Positions 1 to 11,155 of a stretch of 64,000 bases of DNA are shown piece by piece. Position numbers and translations under genes: made by a program. The notes beneath the pieces are model-generated. The model was not told the origin of the DNA and ran no database searches. It saw nothing but the letters and a program-made list of their open reading frames with translations. Within the stretch, counting starts at the first letter, position 1. Each line of letters begins with the position of its first letter. Source of the DNA: Paulinella micropora (taxonomy: Eukaryota > Cercozoa > Imbricatea > Euglyphida); NCBI GenBank assembly GCA_009731375.1, contig BJOX01000007.1:979027-1043026 (forward strand), read 5' to 3'.

Positions 1-52
1 AGATAGATAGATAAATAGATAAATAGATAAATAGATAAATAGATAGATAGAT

Positions 53-594
53 AGTAGTATAATATGAAATTTACAAGGGTCGTTTTTCATACCTCAAAAC
101 GACCTCATAAATTTCATTCGTCTCTTCCTATTGATTTCCCGCAAATCAATACTAAGCCTCAAAACAGAAAAATAAAAAAGCAAAATTTTTGATAAATACA
201 AGAAAGCAGAATAAAGAAATATTTCTTTCTTTTAATTTCGCTTTTAAATAAAAACAAGAAAAAAAGTTTAAAAAAAAATTTTAAGGTTTTTAAATAAAAA
301 CAAAATCAATACAAAGCATCAAAATCAATGAATTTTACTACTATAGGTACCACTATAGGACACTTATCTTTTTATTTTATTCTTTTAGAAAAACTTCGTT
401 TTTCTTTTTTCTGACTTTGTCATCAACGAACTTTTTTATAAAATATTTCATAAAAATTTTTTATAAAAATTGTCTGGGAATGGAAAGACGAAAAGAATTA
501 TTTAGTTCCTCCTATCCCCGCTTGAACCATGTGATAACATTTTTAGCCGTCTATAGTGCCACCAATTACAGGTCCATTATTACTTTCGCCTTTC
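53..594 (+). repeat. Left terminal inverted repeat of element 1 (duplicate copy)
   Basis: Same sequence as 3151..3692. It begins AGTAGTATAATATG directly after GATA repeat and is the inverse of 33084..33626. It belongs to the duplicated contig end. Confidence 0.8.
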
Positions 595-1589
595 GCTCCC
601 TCTTACTTGTTCTAATGTTTTCCGGCTCTATTTGTTCCCTTTTAAGTAGTTCTTTTATCTTCTTCTCTTTAATAACTTCCTTAGTTTGCTCCTTCATATC
701 TTTTTCTTCGTCAATTGGTTTAATAAAATCAGTTTTCAATAAATCTCGAGCTCTTGGACTTACTAATTCATCATTATTTAATATTAACTTAAATCCGGAA
801 CGGCCTTTGATTTTATAAAATAATTTTGGTGAAAGTCTTTCCACCTTTAGCAAACATTAACTTTTTGTTTTCTTTTCTCACACTATCTCCGATATTGAAT
901 TAATTAATAAGGTTATCACGAGTTATAGTCTGTTTATTTTTATCTCTTCTAGCAAAGACGTCCACCGGTCTGGCCTGAATTCCCCGATGTAGTTTAGGGT
1001 TATAAGCATTAACCAAGTCTTGAATATAACTTACCCAGTCAAAATTTCTATTAGTTTCAAATAATAAATCCAACCACCTTCTAATAGTCCTTATAACTCT
1101 ATCTACCACGGCGAGCGCTCTGTGGTCCCCTACTTCAACCACATCGTGCCTAATACAATTTTCAATAAAATAATCACGAGTAGCACCTTTATATTCTCCC
1201 CCGCTGTCGGTTGTAATTGATTTAGGTTTATAAGGTATAGATTTCAAAGCATAATAGACCTCTTGTGCGGTTTTATTTTTTAATAGTTTTATTATTAAAA
1301 ATCTGGAATGACAATCAATCCAAACTAACATCCAAGCATAGCCTTTGTTTCCTTTCTTATCTTTTATCTTACTCATGTCTGCCAAGTCTAAGAAAACTTA
1401 GTCTAGTGGTTTGTCAACCCATATAATGTTCCATATTTTCTGGTTCTTTTTTTGATGATGTATTTCAAGTGCTTCTTCTTCTTTTGTTCTTTGAATTTCT
1501 TCTCCAGTTGGTGCTTCTTCTAGTGGGGCATCCGCATTCTGAGTATTAATAATTATATGTTTATTATCAAGTTGATTTTCCTCACTCAT
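566..1589 (-). pseudogene. Polinton-type integrase remnant (duplicate copy)
   Basis: Identical to the integrase remnant at 3664..4687, including the in-frame stops at 1398..1400 and 900..902 and the frameshift before the C-terminal piece. See that entry for domains. It is probably the same physical gene counted twice. Confidence 0.75.
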
Positions 1590-1593
1590 ATCT

Positions 1594-2118
1594 TTAGAAT
1601 TTGAGGAAGCACTTACTTAAGTCGCTTGAAGTTTCGCTCCGTGTTGGTTTCTCTGTATTATATACATTGACCAAAACTTTACTATTTGATTTTTTATCTT
1701 TGCCCTTCTTTGGTTTTGGATCTTCTTCTTCACTTTCACTCTCACTGCTTTCGCTCTCCTCTGATTCAACCACTGACTTTTTACTCTTCTTCTTTTCCCT
1801 CTTACTCTCTACCTTCGCTCTCTTGATTTTCATCTTAGCTATCTTTTCCGCAATCAAGTCAGTAAAATCAACCTCATCTTTGCTATCACTCTGCTCGGGT
1901 GTGTCATCTTGATCTTTTTCATTAACAATATCGTTAGCAACATTCTTATTTTCTATCTACGCTATTTTTCGTTCCATATCTTCGTCTTCGCTTTTAATCG
2001 CATTTCGGTATTGTTCCAAAACATTTTTAGCATGTTCCATTTTTCTCTGCTTTTCTTTTTGTTTAATTCCATCGACTGATTTTCCCCAATTTTGTCGGCT
2101 CGCTTCGGGAGACTGCAT
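1594..2118 (-). pseudogene. Acidic/basic low-complexity protein (duplicate copy)
   Basis: Identical to 4692..5216, with the same in-frame TAG (here 1957..1959). The C-terminal end is the conserved K-C-F-L-K-F. Probably an assembly duplicate. Confidence 0.7.
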
Positions 2119-2175
2119 TTTATACTAAGATTAATATATTTTAGTATTTTTTAAAATAACTAATTAATTAATATA

Positions 2176-3025
2176 ATGTCGCAATATAAATCATTACTCT
2201 GCTTGTCAGAAATCGCGACAAACAGCCTATCAATCGCCAACCTTGACTTAACGAACACAAACATAGTCGGTCTGAATACAGACAGAGTGCCAGAAGATGC
2301 AGACCCAATAAATCTTTATTACACTGACGGCCGATTTGATACACGTCTCGCTTTAAAATCAACATCAGACCTAAAAGAAGGGCTTAATTATTATTGGACT
2401 GATAACCGCTTTGATGGTCGGTTCGCTTTAAAATCATCAACTGACCTAAAAGAAAGACTTAATTATTATTGGACTGATAACCGCTTTGACACACGTCTCG
2501 CTTTAAAATCAACTACGGATATTAAAGAAGGAAGCAGTTTATACTATACAGAGCAACGAGTAAGGGATAATGACGAAGTCAAAGCCTCAACTCAACACCG
2601 CTCTAATACTTCTAATCCGCACCAAACCAGTTTATACAATTTGATATATACAAACATATTTGCACAAGCGAGCGGACAATACTTAACTTACAACGATGTA
2701 GAAGGTAAATGGAAGAATACAGCCCTTGGTTCAATTGATACACTTTCAGATGTGGTTATAACCGCGCCAATAGCAATGAATAGTTATCTAACATATAACT
2801 CAATAAACTGGGTAAATAAAACATTTCCGATAAATGTTGATGAAACAGGCAACATTAGTATGGGAAGGAAGAATATAACAGGAGTTAATTTACTAAATGA
2901 CAAAGGCGTTGATGAATGGATATTTGAACATAATGATAATAATAATAATAAGGTGTCAGCAGCTGGAAGTATAGATAGCCACAGCGATGTGACAATAACA
3001 GGCTTCCCCGCAGATAACCAACTGA
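2176..3025 (+). pseudogene. Fibre gene 5' part (duplicate copy, cut by gap)
   Basis: Identical to the first 283 codons of the fibre gene at 5274, and cut off by the N gap at 3026..3035. It contains the three YYTD/YYWTD-x-RFD repeats described there. Confidence 0.75.
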
Positions 3026-3035
3026 NNNNNNNNNN
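3026..3035. other. 10-N scaffold gap
   Basis: A fixed 10-N gap joining two copies of the same sequence. The other short gaps at 38677, 39111 and 46062 are also flanked by repeated sequence, so these are likely overlapping contigs rather than missing DNA. Confidence 0.9.
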
Positions 3036-3112
<77 letters not shown>

Positions 3113-3150
3113 ATAGATAAATAGATAAATAGATAAATAGATAGATAGAT
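3036..3150. repeat. (GATA)n microsatellite, target of element 1
   Basis: A pure GATA run with a few AAAT variants, directly abutting the element 1 terminus. The last six bases, ATAGAT, recur directly after the right terminus (33627..33632) and form a 6-bp target-site duplication. Confidence 0.9.
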
Positions 3151-3692
3151 AGTAGTATAATATGAAATTTACAAGGGTCGTTTTTCATACCTCAAAACGA
3201 CCTCATAAATTTCATTCGTCTCTTCCTATTGATTTCCCGCAAATCAATACTAAGCCTCAAAACAGAAAAATAAAAAAGCAAAATTTTTGATAAATACAAG
3301 AAAGCAGAATAAAGAAATATTTCTTTCTTTTAATTTCGCTTTTAAATAAAAACAAGAAAAAAAGTTTAAAAAAAAATTTTAAGGTTTTTAAATAAAAACA
3401 AAATCAATACAAAGCATCAAAATCAATGAATTTTACTACTATAGGTACCACTATAGGACACTTATCTTTTTATTTTATTCTTTTAGAAAAACTTCGTTTT
3501 TCTTTTTTCTGACTTTGTCATCAACGAACTTTTTTATAAAATATTTCATAAAAATTTTTTATAAAAATTGTCTGGGAATGGAAAGACGAAAAGAATTATT
3601 TAGTTCCTCCTATCCCCGCTTGAACCATGTGATAACATTTTTAGCCGTCTATAGTGCCACCAATTACAGGTCCATTATTACTTTCGCCTTTC
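3151..3692 (+). repeat. Left terminal inverted repeat, element 1
   Basis: Matches the reverse complement of 33084..33626 over about 543 bp with some point and indel differences, for example around the CATGTGATAAC stretch. That divergence suggests an old insertion. The inner 28 bp overlap the 3' end of the integrase gene. The body is AT-rich with homopurine and homopyrimidine runs and no independent gene. Confidence 0.92.
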
Positions 3693-4687
3693 GCTCCCTC
3701 TTACTTGTTCTAATGTTTTCCGGCTCTATTTGTTCCCTTTTAAGTAGTTCTTTTATCTTCTTCTCTTTAATAACTTCCTTAGTTTGCTCCTTCATATCTT
3801 TTTCTTCGTCAATTGGTTTAATAAAATCAGTTTTCAATAAATCTCGAGCTCTTGGACTTACTAATTCATCATTATTTAATATTAACTTAAATCCGGAACG
3901 GCCTTTGATTTTATAAAATAATTTTGGTGAAAGTCTTTCCACCTTTAGCAAACATTAACTTTTTGTTTTCTTTTCTCACACTATCTCCGATATTGAATTA
4001 ATTAATAAGGTTATCACGAGTTATAGTCTGTTTATTTTTATCTCTTCTAGCAAAGACGTCCACCGGTCTGGCCTGAATTCCCCGATGTAGTTTAGGGTTA
4101 TAAGCATTAACCAAGTCTTGAATATAACTTACCCAGTCAAAATTTCTATTAGTTTCAAATAATAAATCCAACCACCTTCTAATAGTCCTTATAACTCTAT
4201 CTACCACGGCGAGCGCTCTGTGGTCCCCTACTTCAACCACATCGTGCCTAATACAATTTTCAATAAAATAATCACGAGTAGCACCTTTATATTCTCCCCC
4301 GCTGTCGGTTGTAATTGATTTAGGTTTATAAGGTATAGATTTCAAAGCATAATAGACCTCTTGTGCGGTTTTATTTTTTAATAGTTTTATTATTAAAAAT
4401 CTGGAATGACAATCAATCCAAACTAACATCCAAGCATAGCCTTTGTTTCCTTTCTTATCTTTTATCTTACTCATGTCTGCCAAGTCTAAGAAAACTTAGT
4501 CTAGTGGTTTGTCAACCCATATAATGTTCCATATTTTCTGGTTCTTTTTTTGATGATGTATTTCAAGTGCTTCTTCTTCTTTTGTTCTTTGAATTTCTTC
4601 TCCAGTTGGTGCTTCTTCTAGTGGGGCATCCGCATTCTGAGTATTAATAATTATATGTTTATTATCAAGTTGATTTTCCTCACTCAT
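3664..4687 (-). pseudogene. rve-family (Polinton) integrase, element 1, broken
   Basis: Would cut and join the element ends into host DNA. Reading down the minus strand from the ATG at 4687: a 63-codon N-terminal piece closed by an in-frame TAA (4496..4498), then the RNase H-fold core to a second in-frame TAA (3998..4000), then the C-terminal basic piece in another frame (3951 to 3664). The core shows D in V-W-I-D-C-H-S-R-F, D in T-T-D-S-G-G-E-Y and, 34 residues later, D in V-V-D-R-V-I-R-T where retroviral integrases have E. Element 2 has an almost complete homologue at 35655..36643, and comparison with it places the breaks. No HHCC finger is visible in the short N-terminus. The gene ends inside the inverted repeat. 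Confidence 0.88.
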
Positions 4688-4691
4688 ATCT

Positions 4692-5216
4692 TTAGAATTT
4701 GAGGAAGCACTTACTTAAGTCGCTTGAAGTTTCGCTCCGTGTTGGTTTCTCTGTATTATATACATTGACCAAAACTTTACTATTTGATTTTTTATCTTTG
4801 CCCTTCTTTGGTTTTGGATCTTCTTCTTCACTTTCACTCTCACTGCTTTCGCTCTCCTCTGATTCAACCACTGACTTTTTACTCTTCTTCTTTTCCCTCT
4901 TACTCTCTACCTTCGCTCTCTTGATTTTCATCTTAGCTATCTTTTCCGCAATCAAGTCAGTAAAATCAACCTCATCTTTGCTATCACTCTGCTCGGGTGT
5001 GTCATCTTGATCTTTTTCATTAACAATATCGTTAGCAACATTCTTATTTTCTATCTACGCTATTTTTCGTTCCATATCTTCGTCTTCGCTTTTAATCGCA
5101 TTTCGGTATTGTTCCAAAACATTTTTAGCATGTTCCATTTTTCTCTGCTTTTCTTTTTGTTTAATTCCATCGACTGATTTTCCCCAATTTTGTCGGCTCG
5201 CTTCGGGAGACTGCAT
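4692..5216 (-). pseudogene. Acidic/basic low-complexity protein, element 1, interrupted
   Basis: Function not recognised. Starts at 5216 with M-Q-S-P-E-A-S-R, matching M-P-S-P-E-A-S-R of the intact 169-aa homologue at 36768..37277. An in-frame TAG at 5055..5057 follows K-I-A. The C-terminal half is a Lys-rich stretch, a Ser/Glu run, a second Lys-rich stretch and the conserved end K-C-F-L-K-F. The mix of basic and phospho-acceptor acidic tracts suggests a nucleic-acid- or chromatin-associated protein, but this is inference. It lies just upstream of the integrase and is divergent from the fibre gene. Confidence 0.72.
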
Positions 5217-5273
5217 TTTATACTAAGATTAATATATTTTAGTATTTTTTAAAATAACTAATTAATTAATATA
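5217..5273. promoter_or_regulatory. Divergent promoter region, element 1
   Basis: A 57-bp AT-rich interval between divergent start codons. It contains an imperfect palindrome ATACTAA..TTAGTAT, which is kept almost base for base at 37278..37336 in element 2. Conservation in an intergenic sequence suggests a bidirectional promoter. Confidence 0.6.
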
Positions 5274-8200
5274 ATGTCGCAATATAAATCATTACTCTGC
5301 TTGTCAGAAATCGCGACAAACAGCCTATCAATCGCCAACCTTGACTTAACGAACACAAACATAGTCGGTCTGAATACAGACAGAGTGCCAGAAGATGCAG
5401 ACCCAATAAATCTTTATTACACTGACGGCCGATTTGATACACGTCTCGCTTTAAAATCAACATCAGACCTAAAAGAAGGGCTTAATTATTATTGGACTGA
5501 TAACCGCTTTGATGGTCGGTTCGCTTTAAAATCATCAACTGACCTAAAAGAAAGACTTAATTATTATTGGACTGATAACCGCTTTGACACACGTCTCGCT
5601 TTAAAATCAACTACGGATATTAAAGAAGGAAGCAGTTTATACTATACAGAGCAACGAGTAAGGGATAATGACGAAGTCAAAGCCTCAACTCAACACCGCT
5701 CTAATACTTCTAATCCGCACCAAACCAGTTTATACAATTTGATATATACAAACATATTTGCACAAGCGAGCGGACAATACTTAACTTACAACGATGTAGA
5801 AGGTAAATGGAAGAATACAGCCCTTGGTTCAATTGATACACTTTCAGATGTGGTTATAACCGCGCCAATAGCAATGAATAGTTATCTAACATATAACTCA
5901 ATAAACTGGGTAAATAAAACATTTCCGATAAATGTTGATGAAACAGGCAACATTAGTATGGGAAGGAAGAATATAACAGGAGTTAATTTACTAAATGACA
6001 AAGGCGTTGATGAATGGATATTTGAACATAATGATAATAATAATAATAAGGTGTCAGCAGCTGGAAGTATAGATAGCCACAGCGATGTGACAATAACAGG
6101 CTTCCCCGCAGATAACCAACTGATTATGTATAGCACGGGGCATTCGAGAAACACTACACCACCCTTTCTGAGATTAGACGGCACCACGACTATGACTGGG
6201 GCACTAAATATGAATAGTCAAAACATTACAAATGTAAATCAACTAAATGGTAGGGCTATCGCGACTTGGTTATCAGAGCACGACTCCAACAATGCGAAAG
6301 TGTCGGCAAGTGGAAGTATTGATACACATAGCGATGTGATTATAACAACAGCATCAGATAATCAACTACTTATTTATAGCACAGGACAATGGCGAAATGT
6401 GCCATCTCCCTTTCTTAGATTAGACGGCACTGCTAGTATGACGGGAGCATTAAATATGGGTGGTTATGCTATTTCAGGGGCTTCAACATATAATGGAATT
6501 AATCTAGCAAATCTAGCAGTTGATACTTCGGTGGTTAAACTAACAGGAGACCAAACCATAGCAGGAAATAAAAAATTTACATCAACTTTGGAAGTAAGTG
6601 GTTCATCCAATCCAACTACTTTTGACGGTATTGGCATAGCCTTTGATACAAAAATAGGAATGATTGCAGCACAAAAAACAGCAACAGCGACTTGGTATCC
6701 AATACAAATAACGGGTTCGTATGTTGACTTATATTCAGGTAATACTTTAATTATAACCGCAACTGGAACAACATTAAGTTTGAATAACAACAAAATAACA
6801 AACTTAGAAACACCATCAGCAACAACGGACGGAGCAAACAAAAGTTATGTGGATACATTAGACGGGCAAAATGTGAAACTAACTGGAAACCAAACCATAG
6901 CAGGAATTAAGACATATAGCAGTGTGTTGAAATAACGGGAAATTCAATCAATTCAACAACAAAAGGCACATTCATCGTTTTCAATTCTACCAGTAATATC
7001 GGGTCAATTGCTAGTTTGGATATGAAAACTGCAACATATTACAACTTTGAAATTTCTGCGAAAAAAATAAGTTTTATTATTGACCGGACGATTGTCGGTT
7101 GGGTAAATGCTTCGGGGCTAGATTGTAATAGTAGCAAAATAGCCAACCTTGGAACTCCGACATTAGCGGCCGATGGCGCGACAAAAGGGTATGCGGACAC
7201 ATTGGACGGGCAAAATTGTGTAAAACTAACAACAGACCAAACCATAACAGGAAGTAAAACATTTAATGGGACGAGATAAAATATCTAACTTTAACGAACA
7301 ATGCCGATTTTAATAATCAAACTATCACTAATGGCGGAAATATAACATATAATGGGGCGAGGATATTAAACCAAAATGGAGGAGATATATTCTTTTCACA
7401 GTCATCAGGAGATTATCAGTATTTCTTATTTACTTTAAATACTGCTACAAGTGGAACCGCGAACCAACGAGGTTATGTATTCACGAATGTAGCATTTGAT
7501 GCGAAAGGGGCGGGACTTTATATTTCAAAACTTTTGGATAATAAAAGTGCTTCATCTGACATTGTCCGTTTTAACAATGCTGGCGGTATGCGATTTTATG
7601 GAGCCTTAGATATGAACTCAAACAATATAACAAATGGCGGAACAATAACGGGAACTACATTAACGGCAACTGCTGGCATGACTACAACAACATTAACAAC
7701 AAGTGGATTAATAACTGCGAATGCGGGTATATCAACAAGAACGGCAACCGCGAGTGGATTACTAACAGCAAATGCGGGTGTATCAACTAAAACATTAACA
7801 ACAAGTGGATTAATAACTGCGAATGCGGGTATATCAACAACAACGGCAACCGCGAGTGGATTACTAACAGCAAATGCGGGTGTATCAACTACAACATTAA
7901 CAACAAGCGACAACATAGTAGTAGGTGCTGGAAAAAGTGTTTTTATTGACAAAAATGCACTAGCCAACAATAAACTGGTTTTATGGGATGGAGGAACACC
8001 ATCAACGACTGCATTTTTTGGATTTGGTATCGCGAGCCAAACTTTGGTTTATAATATTAATTCTTCAACAGATACCCATATATTTTATTATGGTGGGACA
8101 AACGAATTATTCAGAATTAACAACGGAGAAGTTAAGGCATCAAGGTTATTAAATGCAACCGCGGGGATATCAACAACAACATTAACAACAAGCGACAAAA

Positions 8201-9373
8201 TAACAACAGCATCAGGCAAACCAATAATTATAGGCAACTCAACAAAAGGAATAGGAGCAAAGGGGGGAATAGAATTGTATGGAACGGCTGGTAATATGGG
8301 AGGGGCACACTTACAGGCAATAACGACGGCGGATGCTTATCCAACATTTCAATTATTAAACTGGGCACACGACAATATCAATTTATATTTTGATTGTTAT
8401 TTTGATGGCACGAACATATTATCTTCAAACACATCATCAAATTTCCAAATAGCGAAATACTCAAACAAACTCAGTTTTAATTACAAAAATGGAGGAACAC
8501 TTGGTCAATCTATAACAATGACTGAGGCAATGAACATAAGCACAGCGGGATTGATAACAGCAAATGCGGGTATATCTGTTGTTAATAGCACAGTCGACAT
8601 ACGCGGGGAAGCAAGAAGTGGGTCTCATGCTACGCCAGTAGGATTGTATGTTTCAGCCAATCTTGGTCCATCTTCTGGCGGTGTTGAATTCAGACACAGC
8701 AACGGGACGCAGGGAGTTGGTTTTGGTTATACAATATATGCTACGGGGAGCAACACAAACCAAGATTTAAATTTTTATGCGAGGGGAACAGGAGTAATCT
8801 ATGCTCAGAGTGATACGAGCATGACGACAGCATCCAGCGGATTTTTAACATTAAGAAAAAGGCCAAACAATACGACCAACCCACAAATATTTATGAAAGC
8901 AGGAGACTCATCAGGTTATGCGGTAGTAATGAATACAGGTGGATTATTACACGCTTGGTCGACTTCATTATCAAATGGTGAAAACAATAATGGATATGTT
9001 TATATTGCAGCAGGAGCGAATGTTTGGTCTTCTGGTTCAGACAGGAGGCTAAAATCAGATATTAAAACACTAGACTGCGGGGATTGTTGTGAGAAACTAA
9101 TGAAAATAAACTGCTGCTGTTCATATTATTTGAAATCAGACGAAAAGAAAGAAAAAAAGAACCACGGATTTATAGCGGATGAAGTTAAAAAAATATTTCC
9201 AGAATTTGTATTTGAAAGTGGAATAAAAGCAGATGATGGGGATGGAAACTTTGAAGGTATATCATACACGGACTTCATACCAATACTAGTCAGCGCTTTT
9301 CAACACATGGCGGAAAAGGTAGTTAATTTAGAAAAAGAAAATAAAAATCTTATGAATATACTACAAACACAAA
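5274..9373 (+). pseudogene. Phage-like fibre with C-terminal S74 chaperone, element 1, frameshifted
   Basis: Predicted trimeric virion fibre. The N-terminal part carries three about 25-residue repeats of the YYTD/YYWTD-x-RFD-x-R-x-A-x-KS type seen in phage tail fibres. The middle is rich in T, N, S and G with repeated D-G-x-x-S/T-M-T-G and K-L-T-x-D/N-Q-T-I-x-G units. The end holds the peptidase S74 intramolecular chaperone with the Ser-Lys signature S-D-R-R-L-K (about 9036..9055), followed by G-F-I-A-D-E-V and a coiled coil. Breaks: loss of a G near 6924 and a 7-base loss near 7270 relative to element 2. The last codons run into ACAAA, ACAT and GA microsatellites and a gap, so the natural stop is missing. 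Confidence 0.85.
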
Positions 9374-9457
9374 ACAAACAAAACAAACAAAACAAACAAA
9401 ACAAAAAAACAAACAAACATACATACATACATACATCGGGACAAGGCAGAACACACA

Positions 9458-9513
<56 letters not shown>

Positions 9514-9515
9514 AA
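9364..9515 (+). repeat. ACAAA/ACAT/GA microsatellites inside the fibre-TM junction
   Basis: Three simple repeats follow each other and end at a 10-N gap. In element 2 the same junction is unique sequence and the two genes overlap by 11 bp. The repeats are therefore an insertion here or a misjoin with unrelated microsatellite reads. Confidence 0.8.
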
Positions 9516-9525
9516 NNNNNNNNNN

Positions 9526-9822
9526 GAACTAACACCAGAGTTAAAAAATCGTGTTTTGGACATTTCGTTGAAGACTGAGGAAAAAGAAATAGAGCACGAA
9601 TTGGAAGATAACTGGAATTGTTGTTGTATAAAAAACAGACCGACCGACAGCAGATTAATTAAATACTTATTTCAAATGGGTATCATTATTCCCATTATAA
9701 CACTTTGTATCGTGAGGCTATCTGAAAAGAACTTGCCGTGCGAGGTTGCTAATACTTATGTCGGTATTTTAACATTGCTTATCGGCATTTGCCTTCCATC
9801 GCCTTCTTCAAGTAAGAAGTAA
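9526..9822 (+). CDS. Two-TM membrane protein, element 1 (5' end missing)
   Basis: Homologue of the complete 117-aa protein at 41104..41457; the first about 18 codons are lost in the gap. It has an acidic helix, a C-C-C cluster, then two hydrophobic segments (around F-Q-M-G-I-I-I-P-I-I-T and V-G-I-L-T-L-L-I-G-I) and a short Ser/Lys tail. Probably a small virion or host-membrane protein; role unknown. It is open in frame with the broken fibre only because the junction is scrambled. Confidence 0.7.
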   Translation, partial: ELTPELKNRVLDISLKTEEKEIEHELEDNWNCCCIKNRPTDSRLIKYLFQMGIIIPIITLCIVRLSEKNLPCEVANTYVGILTLLIGICLPSPSSSKK

Positions 9823-10467
9823 TTTAAAGACCAAAGGCAGTAAACCGACCATATTGTCATAGTGGATTTTAGATTTAAGATGCTTTGACAAATTATCAAT
9901 TCTGAAAGAATTACCACATTCACATTGAACTATTTTTGATTTGCGCAACCTAGATTTTTCAAAAAGAGTTTGCTTTTTTTTTCATAATATTCCTTTTTAT
10001 TTTTTGATATTTTGTCTTTATTTTTTCGCTTTTTGTATCATTTGTTCTTTATTTTGTTCATAACGATCTTTTGCTTTTTGTTTTATTTGCTCTTTATTTT
10101 GTTCATAATGGTATTTTGATTTTTGTATCATTTGTTCTTTATTTTCTTCATAATATTCGGTTTTAGTTCTACCTGCTACATATTTATTAACACATTTCTC
10201 TGTTTGTCTTATTAGTTCCCCTTCTCGCTTTCTTAGTTGTTCCACATTTTCGCACGGATAATTTTCAAGCAATTCAATATAATGATCTTCATATTTCAAT
10301 ATTTCGCAAGTAGTAAAATAGCAAAATTTACCATTTATGTATCGCTTATAACTTGCTCTATGATCTACAAGTCTTTGTGACAATATCTGAGTTGTTGAAC
10401 CAATGTATATCAGATCAGTCTGATGTGATCTAATAGCATAGATTTTTCCTTGTTTGTAATCTGGCAT
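9808..10467 (-). pseudogene. GIY-YIG endonuclease with C-terminal zinc finger, element 1 only
   Basis: The first 149 codons hold the GIY-YIG nuclease fold: K-I-Y-A-I-R-S near residue 8 and I-Y-I-G-S-T near residue 20, the conserved R after it, and E-L-L-E-N-Y-P further on. A repetitive E-Q-N-K-E-Q linker follows. The same frame continues past three in-frame stops (first at 10018) to a C-x-C-G-x10-H-x5-H finger at about 9850..9930, ending at 9808. Nuclease plus finger is typical of such genes in large DNA viruses. It is absent from element 2, so it was gained or lost as a unit. It overlaps the end of the TM gene by 15 bp. Confidence 0.78.
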
Positions 10468-10497
10468 ATGGTTTTATATGGTTTATTATGGTTATGT

Positions 10498-10755
10498 TTA
10501 AATAGAATAACATTCATATAAAGCAGTTTTATACCACATACTATCACCAGCACATATTAAAAGAACCGCCTCACTAAATGACCGACAATCATTTAACCCA
10601 TTGTTAATATAAATACAAGTGAAATTATTATTTAGACCCGATTGAATACAATGAATACAATTCGCCGTTTTCTGACCAAAATCTCTATTTAAAATGAAAA
10701 AGTCGCAGGCAGTCCGACCTAACACAGACCACATAAACAAGAATATTAAAATCAT
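10498..10755 (-). CDS. Small secreted Cys-rich protein, element 1
   Basis: 85 aa, unrecognised family. An N-terminal hydrophobic segment (about residues 1-12) ending V-L-G-R-T-A-C looks like a cleavable signal peptide. The mature part has six or seven Cys whose spacing is kept in the homologue at 41446..41718: C-D-F, C-x2-C-I, F-x-C, I-N-N-G, C-R-S-F-x-E-A, C-A-x-D-S and Y-E-C. The C-x2-C and later Cys recall PSI-like disulfide knots, but this is only a resemblance. Divergent from the 120-aa gene, with a short shared promoter. Confidence 0.72.
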   Translation of the reverse strand: MILIFLFMWSVLGRTACDFFILNRDFGQKTANCIHCIQSGLNNNFTCIYINNGLNDCRSFSEAVLLICAGDSMWYKTALYECYSI

Positions 10756-10780
10756 TTTTTTATATTATACAAAATATATG

Positions 10781-11147
10781 ATGAGTGAGTTCAAATACCA
10801 AAAAAAAGATTATTTTTATGAGCAATGATTTTGCTGGAGGAAGCAAAACATTTAATAAAAATATTCAAATGTCATTCACACCCACCAAAATGAATGTAAA
10901 ATTTATCCACTATATGAACGACCAGACCGAAACCAAAACCAGAATTATTTATATGCACAGAATTGGAATTATTGGAACATTTGCGGATAGCACCACAGCA
11001 AACATTTCAAACCTTAGTTATAATTTAGGTGTCGTTGGATGGACAGACGGACAATATACATTTAAAGTCCTTGAAACTGACAGCGGAAATATTGACACAG
11101 GAAATTTAGCAGGCCGAATTGTCATCGCTTTGGAATATTTGGCTTAG
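10781..11147 (+). pseudogene. Conserved 120-aa protein, element 1, frameshifted start
   Basis: About 90% identical to 41745..42107 but with eight A's where element 2 has four (about 10799..10806), so the ATG at 10781 is out of frame with the body. An in-frame GTG at 10785 could rescue it. The body is beta-rich (N-D-F-A-G-G-S-K-T-F-N, R-I-G-I-I-G-T-F-A-D) without Cys clusters or membrane segments. Its position before the packaging ATPase suggests a small virion protein; function unknown. The homopolymer may be a sequencing error. Confidence 0.7.
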
Positions 11148-11155
11148 AATATAGG

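Larger units (their letters stand above)
1..3025. other. Duplicated contig end (copy of 3099..6123)
   Basis: This segment repeats 3099..6123 at a constant offset of 3098 bases: GATA repeat, left inverted repeat, integrase remnant, acidic protein and start of the fibre gene, with the same stops and frameshifts in both. It ends at a 10-N gap in mid-gene, and the next contig restarts in the GATA repeat. That is what an assembler produces when two overlapping contigs of one locus are scaffolded in series. A true recent tandem duplication is possible but less likely. Confidence 0.85.

Noticed and set aside
417-3916. Plus-strand open frames of 133 and 103 codons at 417, 1601, 3515 and 4699
   Set aside because: They lie antisense to the integrase and acidic protein, are Ser/Leu/Phe-rich shadows of Lys/Glu codons, and have no independent support.
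9040-9350. S74 domain as an endonuclease or independent protease gene
   Set aside because: It is in frame with the fibre and has the Ser-Lys auto-cleavage signature; there is no separate start signal.
7534-9822. Natural fusion of fibre and two-TM protein in element 1
   Set aside because: The junction is microsatellite plus a 10-N gap. In element 2 the two are separate overlapping genes in different frames.
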